A stretch of 64,000 nucleotides of DNA from Terriglobales bacterium (GCA_035651655.1 DASRFG010000023.1:310001-374000), one strand, 5' to 3'; shown: positions 33,727-43,018, counted from the stretch's first letter. The notes: generated by a model not told the origin, from the sequence alone. Numbers and translations are program-made.

Positions 33727-35726
33727 GGTCACATTTCGACGTGCAAGAGCACGATACTGAAATCCGGGAGCTACGCCGCCTCATCCGTGATCTGGTTGCG
33801 CTTGCCACCACACCAGCCGGCTGGGTCGGTCGCGATCTAATACAAATCGCCGACGGAATTGCCGACACTCTGCTGCACACATTACGCGCCGAAGCTGTAT
33901 ATGTCGGGCTCTATTCCGGGAACGTTACAGAGAGCCTTCGAGCCGCGAAATATCCCGGTTTCAAAGGCGAAGCCGAGCGGCTGCGAGCCGAAGCTGGCAA
34001 CGCAGCGCTTTTTGTCGGGAGCGCCGGGTTACCGGACTGGCCGTCGCAATTACGAGTGGCGCTTTGCCCGATTGGGCTTTCGACCGACGAGGGTTTTGTC
34101 GCGGTCGCACGTTCGAATCGGAGTTTCCCAAGCGAAACGGATGGCCTGCTTCTGTCAGTTGCGGCGAACCAAGGCGCCGTGGCGGTGCAGACCGCACGCC
34201 TGCGATCGAAAGCCGAGTTTGAGCGCGGCCGTGTCGAAGAACTACTCGCACAGGCTCCTGCTGCGATTGGGCTGACGAGCGGACCTCAACATCGTTGGGT
34301 GTACGTCAACGAACAGTATGTCCGCCTAACGGGACGGAGCAGCTCTTCCGATTTCCTCGGAAAAACGGTACTGGAAAGTTTGCCGGAGATCGAGACACAG
34401 CCATTTGTCTCACTTCTCGACGAGGTCTTCCGAACCGGTGAATCCTACGTCGGTCGCGGCGCCCGCGCAGTTCTTAACCGCGCACATACGGGTCAACCAG
34501 AAGAAGCCTATTTCGATTTTGTTTATCAGCCGGTGAAGAAGGCGGCAGGAACCGTCGATGGCGTTCTCGTCCATGCCATGGAAGTCACTGACGCAGTGAA
34601 AGCAAGAGAAGCGCTGGAGACGACGCTCGTTGCTTCCCAGCGACTAGCAGCGATTGTCGACTCATCCGACGATGCCATCGTCAGCAAGAATCTGAAAGGC
34701 ATTGTCAGCAGCTGGAATCCAGCAGCAGAACGAATTTTCGGCTACTCGGCCGAAGAGATGGTCGGTCGGTCGATCAGAAGAATCATTCCTCCCGAGTTGC
34801 AGGACGACGAGGACGAGATATTAGCGGCGATCGGCAAAGGTGAAAGAATCGAGCACTTTGAAACCGTCCGCCTTACCAAGGCGGGTGAACGCATTGACGT
34901 GTCGCTCACGATCTCGCCCGTGCGGGACGAAAAAGGCAACATTATTGGCGCAGCTAAGATCGCGCGCGAGATCACTCATCAAAAACGAGCCGAACAAGCT
35001 CTCCGAACAGCCGAGCGACTCGCTTCCGTCGGGCGCCTGGCCGCTACAGTCGCCCACGAAATCAACAACCCGCTTGAGGCAGTCACGAATCTTGTTTACC
35101 TGGCCAAGGACCGTGCGGACCGTAGTGACGTCCGGGAGTTCCTTGGCGCAGTCGAGGACGAACTGGACCGTATTTCCCATCTCACCAAACAAACTTTGGG
35201 GTTTTACCGTGAGACGACGACTCCTACCCTGTTGAGTGTCGGATCGCTTATCGACCCGCTCGTATCCGTGTTCGCGACTCGTGCAGGAAACAAAGGCGTC
35301 ATGATTCGGCCCGAGATTCGCGATGATGGCGACATTTGCGCTGTACCAGGCGAAATGCGCCAACTCATCGCCAATCTGTTAAGCAACAGCATCGACGCTG
35401 TTGATCAGGGTGGAGTTGTGCGCATCAGGTTGAACACATTGGATGGCGCTTCCACCGCACGCAAAATCCGAATTACGGTGGCCGATAATGGTCCGGGAAT
35501 CCCTCCGGAACTTCGGTCGCGACTGTTCGAACCATTCTTTACCACGAAGAGAGAGGTTGGAACCGGTCTGGGGCTGTGGATCTGCAAGAATATTGTTGAG
35601 AAACACCACGGTTCAATTCGGATGAAGAGTAGCACGCGGCATGGACACAGCTGGACTGTTTTTTCGATTGTTCTGCCGTCGCTCGAACGACCTGCCGTGC
35701 AGGAAACCCTGAGACAGGCTGTATGA
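33723..35726 (+). CDS. Sensor histidine kinase (GAF-PAS-PAS-HisKA-HATPase)
   Basis: A soluble kinase of up to 667 residues with no membrane segment. A short N-terminal helix (EIRELRRLIRDLVAL) precedes a GAF domain (about 30-165), a first PAS (about 175-295, WVYVNEQYVRLTGRSS), a second PAS (about 305-425, SWNPAAERIFGYSAEEMVGR), a HisKA domain with phospho-accepting H445 in VAHEINNPLEAV, and an HATPase domain with N-box LLSNSIDAV, G1 DNGPGIPPE and G2 GTGLGLWICKNI. The TTG at 33723 overlaps the MEDS stop (TTGA). GTG 33741 with GAGGT upstream is an equally good start. It shares ATGA with the regulator gene. It probably relays the MEDS signal. Confidence 0.9.
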   Translation: MRSHFDVQEHDTEIRELRRLIRDLVALATTPAGWVGRDLIQIADGIADTLLHTLRAEAVYVGLYSGNVTESLRAAKYPGFKGEAERLRAEAGNAALFVGSAGLPDWPSQLRVALCPIGLSTDEGFVAVARSNRSFPSETDGLLLSVAANQGAVAVQTARLRSKAEFERGRVEELLAQAPAAIGLTSGPQHRWVYVNEQYVRLTGRSSSSDFLGKTVLESLPEIETQPFVSLLDEVFRTGESYVGRGARAVLNRAHTGQPEEAYFDFVYQPVKKAAGTVDGVLVHAMEVTDAVKAREALETTLVASQRLAAIVDSSDDAIVSKNLKGIVSSWNPAAERIFGYSAEEMVGRSIRRIIPPELQDDEDEILAAIGKGERIEHFETVRLTKAGERIDVSLTISPVRDEKGNIIGAAKIAREITHQKRAEQALRTAERLASVGRLAATVAHEINNPLEAVTNLVYLAKDRADRSDVREFLGAVEDELDRISHLTKQTLGFYRETTTPTLLSVGSLIDPLVSVFATRAGNKGVMIRPEIRDDGDICAVPGEMRQLIANLLSNSIDAVDQGGVVRIRLNTLDGASTARKIRITVADNGPGIPPELRSRLFEPFFTTKREVGTGLGLWICKNIVEKHHGSIRMKSSTRHGHSWTVFSIVLPSLERPAVQETLRQAV

Positions 35727-36154
35727 CAGAAAATGGCGCAACAAACACTTCGAACCGGGACCTGCGCCAACGGTACGTGCTGGTCGTCGATGACGAAAAA
35801 CGTATCGCAGACACGTTAACCGCCATTCTTGAGTCCAAAGGCTATGAATCCAGGGCAACCTACGACGGTGCAACTGCTCTCGAGACATGTCACGCACGCA
35901 TCCCAGACCTCCTCATTACGGACGTTGTCATGCCCGGCATGAGCGGAATCGAGTTGGGAATCGCCGTGAAACGAGAATACTCAACGTGCCGCGTATTACT
36001 TTTTTCCGGGCAGGCAGCTACTGCGCAGATGCTGCAAGATGCGGAAGCACGCGGCCATCGATTTGAGTTGCTGGCAAAGCCGGTACACCCAAGTGTGTTG
36101 CTGGAAAGGGTCGAGCAACTCATCGGAGCCGGTGTCGGATCGTGGCCTAAGTGA
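35723..36154 (+). CDS. Single-domain response regulator
   Basis: A 143-residue receiver domain without output domain. The acidic pocket is D23-D24-E25 in VVDDEKR, the phospho-acceptor is D67 in LLITDVVMPG, the Ser of LLFSGQA and the Lys of LLAKPVHP complete the active site, so it should be phosphorylated, presumably by the kinase whose gene it overlaps by 4 nt. Lacking a DNA-binding part, it may act by protein contact or pass phosphate on. It is the last gene of the MEDS operon. 169 bp separate it from the aminotransferase gene. Confidence 0.9.
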   Translation: MTENGATNTSNRDLRQRYVLVVDDEKRIADTLTAILESKGYESRATYDGATALETCHARIPDLLITDVVMPGMSGIELGIAVKREYSTCRVLLFSGQAATAQMLQDAEARGHRFELLAKPVHPSVLLERVEQLIGAGVGSWPK

Positions 36155-36323
36155 TGCGTGAGTGATCGTGCCAGACTGCCTAAAACTTGGGCGAGAATCA
36201 AAACAATAAGTGCCCACAAAAACCCAGCAGAAATGCTTCATGTTGCCGCTGGGACCCAAACCAGTGATCTTCCGCGTCTGTCACCAAATGGCAATTCGGC
36301 GCGCTAAATAGTAAAAAGAACAG

Positions 36324-37502
36324 GTGTTCGCGCAACGTTCCAACTGGAAATTGACGCCCAACCGACTGGCCTCAACTTTAGAAAGGTTGCGAGCCAACGG
36401 GACTGAGGTCCTCGACCTCACTGAATCGAATCCAACGCGCTGCGGGTTGCAACACGACGCCGACAAAATTCTTTCCGCGCTGGCCGATCGGCGTGCTTTG
36501 GAATACTGTCCCGAGCCGAAAGGCTTGCCTTCCACGCGCGAGGCAATTGCAAGCTATTATCGCGACCGTAGCGGAAGTCGCGGCGCAGTCGAAGTCAATC
36601 CGGAAAACATCATAGTTACCGCCAGCACCAGCGAAGGATATTCGTTTCTCCTTCGGCTGCTATGCAATCCTGGAGATGAAGTGCTGGTCCCTGCGCCTAG
36701 CTATCCGTTGTTTGACTATCTGGCCGGCTTGAATGATGTGAAGCTGGCGCCTTACTCGCTCTTTTACGACCACGGCTGGCAAATTGATCTGCACTCGGTC
36801 GAACAGGCTCTCTCGCCGCGGAGCCGAGCAGTAATTGTGGTGCATCCTAACAATCCAACTGGTTCGTATGTGAAGCCCAACGAAGCAGAGGCTTTGAATC
36901 GCCTGTGCGCACAACGTGAGCTGGCGATCATAGCCGACGAAGTGTTCCTGGATTTCCCACATAACGATGAATCGCGCTTCAGTTTTGCGCACAATCAATC
37001 TGCTCTGACCTTTACCCTCAGCGGGCTATCCAAAATCTCGGCCCTTCCGCAAATGAAAGTGTCGTGGTTCGTGACCAGCGGTCCTAGTTCCCTGGTGGAG
37101 CCCGCCCTGGGACGCCTGGAAGTGATTGCGGATACATTTCTCACCATGAACACGCCGCTACAACTGGCAACGCCGGCCATGCTTGAACAACGTCATCGCA
37201 TGCGCCAGCAACTGCAGGAACGTATTCGCACGAATCTGGCGAAACTTGACCGGCAGCTGGCTCGCCAAAAAATGACTAATCGCTTGGACATTGAAGGGGG
37301 TTGGTACGCGGTGTTGCGCTTGCCCGCAACTCGGTCTGACGAAGACCTTGCCGTAGAGTTACTACAGAAAAAACGGGTGCTGGTGCATCCCGGACATTTT
37401 TACGATTTCCCTGCCGAGGGCTACCTAGTCGTAAGCCTGATTACTCCCACAGAGAAGTTCGACGAGGGCATAAGAAGGACCACTGAATTTCTGTCGGCGT
37501 AA
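36324..37502 (+). CDS. Class I/II PLP-dependent aminotransferase (alanine-type)
   Basis: A fold-type I aminotransferase of 392 residues starting at GTG 36324. The motifs are LDLTESNPTRCG near the N-terminus, VHPNNPTGSYV, the nitrogen-binding Asp in AIIADEVFLDF, the PLP Lys in LSGLSKISALPQMKVSW, and the substrate Arg region near the end. It resembles the bacterial aminotransferases annotated as alanine or related transaminases. The amino donor is not deducible. No good ribosome-binding site is seen before the GTG. It converges with the metallo-hydrolase gene, leaving only 3 nt between stops. Confidence 0.87.
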   Translation: MFAQRSNWKLTPNRLASTLERLRANGTEVLDLTESNPTRCGLQHDADKILSALADRRALEYCPEPKGLPSTREAIASYYRDRSGSRGAVEVNPENIIVTASTSEGYSFLLRLLCNPGDEVLVPAPSYPLFDYLAGLNDVKLAPYSLFYDHGWQIDLHSVEQALSPRSRAVIVVHPNNPTGSYVKPNEAEALNRLCAQRELAIIADEVFLDFPHNDESRFSFAHNQSALTFTLSGLSKISALPQMKVSWFVTSGPSSLVEPALGRLEVIADTFLTMNTPLQLATPAMLEQRHRMRQQLQERIRTNLAKLDRQLARQKMTNRLDIEGGWYAVLRLPATRSDEDLAVELLQKKRVLVHPGHFYDFPAEGYLVVSLITPTEKFDEGIRRTTEFLSA

Positions 37503-37505
37503 AAG

Positions 37506-38138
37506 TCACCCACGCACCAGAAACGGATTGCTCTCCCGCTCCGCGCCAATCGTAGTCAGCGGCCCGTGACCGGGAACAACGATGGTCTCATCCGGCAATG
37601 CCAAAACGCGTTGGTGCAAAGAGCGGATGATCTTTTCGTACGATCCGCCGGGAAGATCGGTGCGACCGATGCTGCCGGCGAATAGCGTGTCGCCAGCGAT
37701 CAGCTTGTGCTCGGCCGGAAAATAAAGACAGACACTGCCTTCGGTGTGTCCCGGGGTATGCAGGACGCCTGCTTCCAGTCCTCCCACATGTAACTTGTCT
37801 CCCTCGCCGATACTCTGGTCAACTTCGACTCTTTCAGGCGTAGCCATACCCACCCAGGTGGCCTGTACATTGAGCAACTTGAGCAAAGCATAATCGTTCT
37901 GGTTCAGCAGGATGGGAGCGCCGGTAAGCCGCCGCAGTTTCATCGCCCCACCTACATGATCGATGTGAGCGTGCGTGATCACGATCTGCTTTACCGTCAA
38001 CCCCTGTTTGCGTGCGATGGCGACCACCTGGTCAATGTTGTCGCCCGGATCAATCACCATTGCCTCTCGCGTGTGCTCGTCCCCGATCACCGAACAATTG
38101 CACTGCAACGGGCCCACGGGAAAGATCTCGTGAATCAT
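37506..38138 (-). CDS. Metallo-beta-lactamase-fold hydrolase (glyoxalase II-like)
   Basis: A 210-residue cytoplasmic protein with the MBL fold metal motif THAHIDHVGG, further ligands in LHTPGHTEGS and AGDTLFAGS, and a final PGHGPLT. It matches the short glyoxalase II/YcbL-type hydrolases that cleave thioesters such as S-lactoylglutathione or act in persulfide chemistry. Both dinuclear-zinc ligand sets are complete. The gene stands alone, converging with the aminotransferase gene, and its start faces the exported Ser-rich protein across 173 bp. Confidence 0.88.
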   Translation of the reverse strand: MIHEIFPVGPLQCNCSVIGDEHTREAMVIDPGDNIDQVVAIARKQGLTVKQIVITHAHIDHVGGAMKLRRLTGAPILLNQNDYALLKLLNVQATWVGMATPERVEVDQSIGEGDKLHVGGLEAGVLHTPGHTEGSVCLYFPAEHKLIAGDTLFAGSIGRTDLPGGSYEKIIRSLHQRVLALPDETIVVPGHGPLTTIGAERESNPFLVRG

Positions 38139-38311
38139 TCTCTTATGTTAGCAGTGAGGAGCACGAGCCGACACGGCGTGCAGTTCCGCTTCATCGCCAT
38201 GTGAGTTAACCGGCTACTAGTCTGCAGCTTCGAACACCAAGCGACCACTTCACAGGTTCACAACCACCGTGAGATTGCTCGCATCGATGTAAACATTTAG
38301 GGAGGACAGAC

Positions 38312-39031
38312 ATGAAGAGCTATTCGCTTGTAGTGGTATTCGCGTTAATGTTGACAATTCCGGTGTGGGGACAAACCGGTGGGGGCGGAGCAGGGGACCA
38401 TGCGGGCAGCGGTTCATCCGGCACACAGGACAGCACCACCACCGGACAGAGCAGCAGCAGCGATCAAGGACAAACGTCGAGTGGGCAGGCCAGCGGCACT
38501 GCTGACTCCGGCCAGAATTCCGGCATGAGTAATTCCGGGAAAAAAGACGAAAAGACCCTGAAGGGCTGCATAGAATCGCAGGGTGGTCAGTACGTTCTGC
38601 AGGAAAAGCACGGCAAAACTGCAATGCTGAGCGGCCAGGATCTCTCTTCGTATGCAGGGAAAGAAGTAAAGGTTCGCGGAAGCTGGCAGAGTGGAAGCAG
38701 CGGGATGTCGAGTTCCTCTTCTTCTTCCTCTGGTCAGTCTGCCCCTAATTCAGGGATGTCAAGCACGGGCAGCGACCATAACGGTGGGGTCTTTATGGTC
38801 GACAAGGTAGATAAGGTCTCCGACACTTGCAAGACCAAAGGAGCGAGCAGCGGCAGTCAATCTAGCTCCAGCAACTCCGACTCCAGTAACTCCAGCATGG
38901 GAAGTTCGAGTTCCAGCCAAGGTACGAGCGCGACCCAAACTAATCCTGCGGCGGGCACTGGCAGCTCAAACACCAACAACCCCGCTCCAAGCGGCAACAC
39001 TGGTGGAAGCACCACGCCTCCTCAGCGGTAA
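38312..39031 (+). CDS. Exported Ser/Gly-rich protein with central DUF5818-like domain
   Basis: A 239-residue protein with signal peptide (MKSYSLVVVFALMLTIPVWG-Q). Ser/Gly/Thr-rich linkers surround a small beta domain (about 82-127: TLKGCIESQGGQYVLQEKHG followed by LSSYAGKEVKVRGSW) that resembles the acidobacterial DUF5818 fold. VFMVDKVDKVSDTCKTKG appears to be its last strand after a long Ser-rich insertion. Two Cys (in KGCIE and DTCKT) could form a disulfide. The C-terminus TTPPQR equals that of the protein at 13322. GGGAGGA precedes the ATG and a strong terminator follows. It is probably a surface or periplasmic protein. Confidence 0.75.
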   Translation: MKSYSLVVVFALMLTIPVWGQTGGGGAGDHAGSGSSGTQDSTTTGQSSSSDQGQTSSGQASGTADSGQNSGMSNSGKKDEKTLKGCIESQGGQYVLQEKHGKTAMLSGQDLSSYAGKEVKVRGSWQSGSSGMSSSSSSSSGQSAPNSGMSSTGSDHNGGVFMVDKVDKVSDTCKTKGASSGSQSSSSNSDSSNSSMGSSSSSQGTSATQTNPAAGTGSSNTNNPAPSGNTGGSTTPPQR

Positions 39032-39050
39032 ATGCTCAGCCAGTTGTTCT

Positions 39051-39085
39051 AAGACAGCCGGGTGCCACCTGGCTGTCTTTTTTTT
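39051..39085 (+). terminator. Intrinsic terminator after the Ser/Gly-rich gene
   Basis: AAGACAGCC (39051-39059) pairs perfectly with GGCTGTCTT (39071-39079) and is followed by an unbroken run of T to 39085. The stop codon is 20 nt upstream. It also separates this gene from secG, which converges from the right. Confidence 0.92.
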
Positions 39086-39133
39086 ATCTGCTGGTGATGT
39101 TTGCAGAACTTTCAGAAGAACGCAGTCAGGGAT

Positions 39134-39478
39134 CTACTTCGGCGTGACCGGCTGCGGCTCGGGTTTAGGGGCCTGCGCGGGCGTTGCCGGCTGGCTCTTG
39201 GTCTGCGCTGGTTTGATGCCTTCAAGCACGGACCCTGAACCGCGATGACGCGCTGCGGCAACTGAGAGCGTTATTGAGGTCAGCATAAAGAGGACAGCTG
39301 ACCAGGTTGTTGCCTTTCCGAGCAATGTAGTAGCGCCGCGCGGACCAAAAGCAGTCTGGCTGCCCATTCCGCCGAATGCGGCAGCGATGTCGCCGCTTTT
39401 CCCGCTCTGCAGCAGAACCACCACAATAATGAAGAAGCAAACGAAGATGTGTACGAGGGTAATGAGTGTTATAAGCAT
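39134..39478 (-). CDS. secG: SecG subunit of the protein-export channel
   Basis: A 114-residue membrane protein with two helices (TLVHIFVCFFIIVVVLLQ and ATTWSAVLFMLTSITLSVAA) around the SecG signature LLQSGKSGDIAAAFGGMGSQ, where family members have QxGKGGxxxxFGG. A long Pro/Gln/Lys-rich C-terminal tail (KPAQTKSQPATPAQ) extends beyond the usual length. SecG joins SecYE to assist protein translocation. The gene follows tRNA-Leu(GAG) in the gap-pgk-tpiA direction, an arrangement seen in several phyla. Confidence 0.92.
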   Translation of the reverse strand: MLITLITLVHIFVCFFIIVVVLLQSGKSGDIAAAFGGMGSQTAFGPRGATTLLGKATTWSAVLFMLTSITLSVAAARHRGSGSVLEGIKPAQTKSQPATPAQAPKPEPQPVTPK

Positions 39479-39555
39479 GGATTCCTAACTATCCGGGCAC
39501 AGTGGCCCGCGAAACTCTGTTCTCAAAATCTTTTGGCTATTCGGAAGCCGCAGCT

Positions 39556-39641
39556 ATGGTGCGGAAGGGGGGATTTGAACCCCCACGCCTTTCGGCGCCA
39601 CCCCCTCAAGATGGTGTGTCTGCCAGTTCCACCACTTCCGC
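39556..39641 (-). tRNA. tRNA-Leu (anticodon GAG)
   Basis: On the minus strand GCGGAAG (39641-39635) pairs with CTTCCGC (39566-39560), then A and encoded CCA (39558-39556). The anticodon loop CTTGAGG gives GAG. A long variable arm (GGCGCCGAAAGGCGT) marks class II. It sits between tpiA and secG and may be processed from their common transcript. Confidence 0.95.
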
Positions 39642-39718
39642 ACTGGTCCGAAAAGTACGTGAGGTCAATTAATTATAGCAAAGCCAAATACCTCACTATG
39701 GAGTCGCGGACAGGTGCC

Positions 39719-40471
39719 TCAATACTTCACGATAGCAGCGAACGATTGCGGATCGAGGCTGGCGCCGCCAACCAGGGCGCCGTCAATCTCATCTTCTGCC
39801 ATCAGGGATTTAGCATTCTCCGGCTTCACGCTGCCGCCATAAAGGATTCGCAAGTTCTTGGCCAGCTGGTCGCCGAGGGCTTCGGCCGTCTCTGCCCGGA
39901 TCACCCGATGAGCCTCGGCAGCAATCTGGGGGGTTGCGGTCTTGCCGGTGCCAATCGCCCACACTGGTTCATAGGCGACGGTCAACTTGGCAGCTTTTTC
40001 ACCCGAGATCCCGCGAAATGCGCCCACACATTGCCGGCGCAGGACATCTTCGGTGAGCCCAGCCTCGCGCTCCTTGAGCACTTCGCCGACACACACAATC
40101 GGAGTCAAACCCGCCTCGAGTGCGCGAGTCAGCTTGCGATTCACAGTGTCGTCGGTTTCCCCAAAATATTGCCGCCGCTCAGAGTGTCCGATGATCACAT
40201 GGGTGCAGCCCGTCGCCAGCAACATGCCCGCCGAAATCTCCCCTGTGTAGGCTCCCTCTTTCTCCCAGAAAAGGTTCTGACCTCCGATGACGACGCGCGA
40301 GCCCCGTGTTTCCTCCACCGCGGCGGGAATGCACACGAACGGTGGACAGACCACTATTTCGTCGCGAGTGTGGTTGGCCACCAGGGGAAGAAATGCTTTC
40401 ATGAAGACGCGGGTCTCATCCGGCGTCTTATACATCTTCCAGTTGGCAGCAATCAGTTTTTTGCGGGGCAT
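39719..40471 (-). CDS. tpiA: Triose-phosphate isomerase
   Basis: Interconverts dihydroxyacetone phosphate and glyceraldehyde 3-phosphate. The 250-residue TIM barrel begins RKKLIAANWKMYK (K11-type substrate lysine in NWKM), has the electrophilic His in CTHVIIGHSERRQYF, the catalytic Glu in VAYEPVWAIGTG and the phosphate loop YGGSVKPENA. The ATG overlaps the pgk stop by 1 nt (TGATG), so the two are coupled. Confidence 0.97.
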   Translation of the reverse strand: MPRKKLIAANWKMYKTPDETRVFMKAFLPLVANHTRDEIVVCPPFVCIPAAVEETRGSRVVIGGQNLFWEKEGAYTGEISAGMLLATGCTHVIIGHSERRQYFGETDDTVNRKLTRALEAGLTPIVCVGEVLKEREAGLTEDVLRRQCVGAFRGISGEKAAKLTVAYEPVWAIGTGKTATPQIAAEAHRVIRAETAEALGDQLAKNLRILYGGSVKPENAKSLMAEDEIDGALVGGASLDPQSFAAIVKY

Positions 40472-41733
40472 CAGGCGGCGTCGGTGAGAGCTTCTACTCC
40501 CGGCAACTTCTTGCCTTCCAGAAACTCCAAGGAAGCTCCGCCTCCGGTTGAGATGTGAGTAATTCGGTCCGCGACATCGGCTTCGCGAACCGCAGAGATG
40601 GTGTCGCCGCCGCCCACAATAGACGTAGCGCCAACGTTCTCTGCCACCGCGTGCGCGATCTTCATAGTGCCGTGGGAGAAGGGTTCAACCTCAAAGACTC
40701 CCATGGGTCCGTTCCACAGAATAGTGCGGGCGCGAGAGATCTCTTCAGAGAACAATTCGACACTCTGAGGACCAATGTCCAGCGCCATCATGTCGGGAGG
40801 AATTGCTTCGTTTTCTCCAATTTTCTTAATTCTTGCGGTGGCGGAAATCTTGTCCGCAACTACATGGTCCACCGGCAACAGAAAGCGCACGCCTTTCGCC
40901 TTCGCCTCCTGCATGGTTTGCCGCGCCATGTCCAGCTTGTCTTCCTCCACCAGGGACTTCCCCACCTGCTGCCCCATGGCCTTCAAAAAGGTGTACGCCA
41001 TCCCACCTCCGATTAACAGCGAGTTCACCTTGCCGATCAAATTGCGTATGACGCCGATCTTGTCACTCACTTTAGCGCCGCCCAGGAGGGTGATAAATGG
41101 ACGTTCAGGATGGTGCAGAACCTTGCCCAGATACTCGATCTCTTTCTCCATTAGGAAACCTGCGGCAGCCTTGGGCACAAATTTGGTTACCCCGACCGTT
41201 GATGCATGAGCGCGATGTGCGGCGCCGAATGCGTCATTCACGTAGTAGTCGCCCAAGCGAGCCAATTGCTGCGCGAACTTTGCATCATTCGCCTCTTCTT
41301 CGGGATGGAAGCGCAGATTCTCGAGCAGCAATGTCTGTCCTTTTTCCAGCTTGTTAGCCATCTCCTCCGCCTGCAGTCCAACGCAGTCGGTGGCAAATCC
41401 AACGTTTTCACTCCGGCTGAGCTGCTGGTCGAGCAGGATGCGCAACCGTTCCGCTACGGGCTTTAGGCTATAGCGTGGATCCGGCTTGCCTTTGGGCCGC
41501 CCCAGGTGAGACGTCAGTATCAGCCGCGAACCATGACGCAACGCATATTCGATGGTTGGCAACGTCAGGCGAATGCGAGTGTCATCGAGGACGCCGCCGT
41601 CTTCCCCTAGTGGAACGTTGAAATCAACGCGCATCAGGATGCGATGCCCGCTTAAGGGAATATCGCGGATTGAGAGCTTGTGGAAGACGCTCGTGCCACG
41701 AAGCGTTGCGGAAGGTGCATGGTTCGTCAGCAT
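40471..41733 (-). CDS. pgk: Phosphoglycerate kinase
   Basis: Transfers phosphate between 1,3-bisphosphoglycerate and ADP. The 420-residue enzyme shows RVDFNVPL and LTSHLGRPKGK in the N-terminal half, VNDAFGAAHRAHAST, LLGGAKVSDKIGV, and the nucleotide-binding WNGPMGVFEV and GGGDTISAV in the C-terminal half. ATG 41733 has a GAGGT site. It is about 20 residues longer at the N-terminus than many homologues (MLTNHAPSATLRGTSVFHKL), but no better start is visible. It lies 55 nt after gap. Confidence 0.96.
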   Translation of the reverse strand: MLTNHAPSATLRGTSVFHKLSIRDIPLSGHRILMRVDFNVPLGEDGGVLDDTRIRLTLPTIEYALRHGSRLILTSHLGRPKGKPDPRYSLKPVAERLRILLDQQLSRSENVGFATDCVGLQAEEMANKLEKGQTLLLENLRFHPEEEANDAKFAQQLARLGDYYVNDAFGAAHRAHASTVGVTKFVPKAAAGFLMEKEIEYLGKVLHHPERPFITLLGGAKVSDKIGVIRNLIGKVNSLLIGGGMAYTFLKAMGQQVGKSLVEEDKLDMARQTMQEAKAKGVRFLLPVDHVVADKISATARIKKIGENEAIPPDMMALDIGPQSVELFSEEISRARTILWNGPMGVFEVEPFSHGTMKIAHAVAENVGATSIVGGGDTISAVREADVADRITHISTGGGASLEFLEGKKLPGVEALTDAA

Positions 41734-41788
41734 CTAGACCTCATTCGCGCCGCGGGCGGCTGGCGCTCAGTTGATTACTTCGATGTGA

Positions 41789-42799
41789 TCAGAGTCCTTT
41801 AGCGCCGATGAAGTTGACTAAATCCCGCACCCGGCAGGAATATCCCCATTCGTTGTCATACCAGGAGATCACTTTCACGCAGTTCCCCGCCACCACGCGG
41901 GTCATGGGCGCGTCCACAATGGACGAACGCGAATCGCCGCGGAAATCCGTGGAAACCAGTTCGCCTTCTTCGAATCCCAAATAGCCCTTCAGAGGCGCAG
42001 TCCCTGAAGCCCTCTTCATGGCTCCGTTAACATCCTCGGCGCTGGTCTTCTTTTCTACGAATGCCACCAGATCAACTACGGAAACGTTGGGCGTGGGCAC
42101 GCGCATCGCGAAGCCGTCGAGCTTGCCCTTCAGCTCAGGAATTACCAAGTGCAGTGCCTTGGCGGCGCCGGTGCTGGTGGGAATCATGTTGATTGCGGCG
42201 GCCCGGGCTCGACGTAAATCCTTGTGGGGGAAATCCAGAATTACCTGGTCATTAGTATAGGAGTGGATGGTCGTCATGGTCCCGCTCACGATCTTGAACT
42301 CATCGTTGATTACTTTCGCGATCGGCGCGAGGCAGTTGGTGGTACAAGATGCATTCGAAATAATGTGGTGCTTGGCGGGGTCGTAGACATTCTGGTTAAC
42401 GCCAAGCACAACAGTGACATCTTCATTCTTGGCCGGAGCAGTAATAATGACCTTCTTCACCGGCCCGCGCAGGTGTTTCTTAGCATCGTTGGCGTCGGTA
42501 AATCGGCCAGTGGACTCGATCACAACCTGGGCACCTACGGATGACCAATCCAACTTAGCAGGATCCTTTTCAGCAAAAACGCGAATACTACGGCCGTCGA
42601 TTCGGATGCAGTCGGCGCCGGCATTGATGTTCTGGTGCAGGTTGCCGAGGATGGAATCGTACTTAAGTAAGTGCGCCAGCGTGCCCGGATCGGTAAGATC
42701 GTTGACCGCTACAAATTCCAGATTCGAATCCTGGAGGGCTGTCCGCAGGATGTTGCGGCCGATACGCCCAAACCCATTTATGCCTACTTTGATTGCCAT
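41789..42799 (-). CDS. gap: Glyceraldehyde-3-phosphate dehydrogenase
   Basis: Oxidises and phosphorylates glyceraldehyde 3-phosphate with NAD. The 336-residue protein starts IKVGINGFGRIGRNILRTAL, has the active-site Cys in SNASCTTNCLAP, the S-loop region DLRRARAAAINMIPTSTGAA and the C-terminal WYDNEWGYSCRV. First gene of the gap-pgk-tpiA unit. Asp rather than a basic residue follows the second beta strand (FVAVNDLTD), consistent with NAD use. Confidence 0.97.
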   Translation of the reverse strand: MAIKVGINGFGRIGRNILRTALQDSNLEFVAVNDLTDPGTLAHLLKYDSILGNLHQNINAGADCIRIDGRSIRVFAEKDPAKLDWSSVGAQVVIESTGRFTDANDAKKHLRGPVKKVIITAPAKNEDVTVVLGVNQNVYDPAKHHIISNASCTTNCLAPIAKVINDEFKIVSGTMTTIHSYTNDQVILDFPHKDLRRARAAAINMIPTSTGAAKALHLVIPELKGKLDGFAMRVPTPNVSVVDLVAFVEKKTSAEDVNGAMKRASGTAPLKGYLGFEEGELVSTDFRGDSRSSIVDAPMTRVVAGNCVKVISWYDNEWGYSCRVRDLVNFIGAKGL

Positions 42800-43018
42800 A
42801 TTGCCTCCGGGTCAGTAAGAAAGGTTACGGTGAGTTGCGGCCAAAATTTGTAATCAGCGATTGAACAAGCAAAAATCGTAACATCGGGCAGCAGTAGGCG
42901 CAAATGGGTGAGGGATACCGAATGGGGCTGCGAATTGGTCTCGTCCCAGTAATGCGCTCGGGGCTGAATACCTTTCGTAACTTGTACTCAGCTTAGGGCC
43001 CATGCTCCAATCTCCAAA

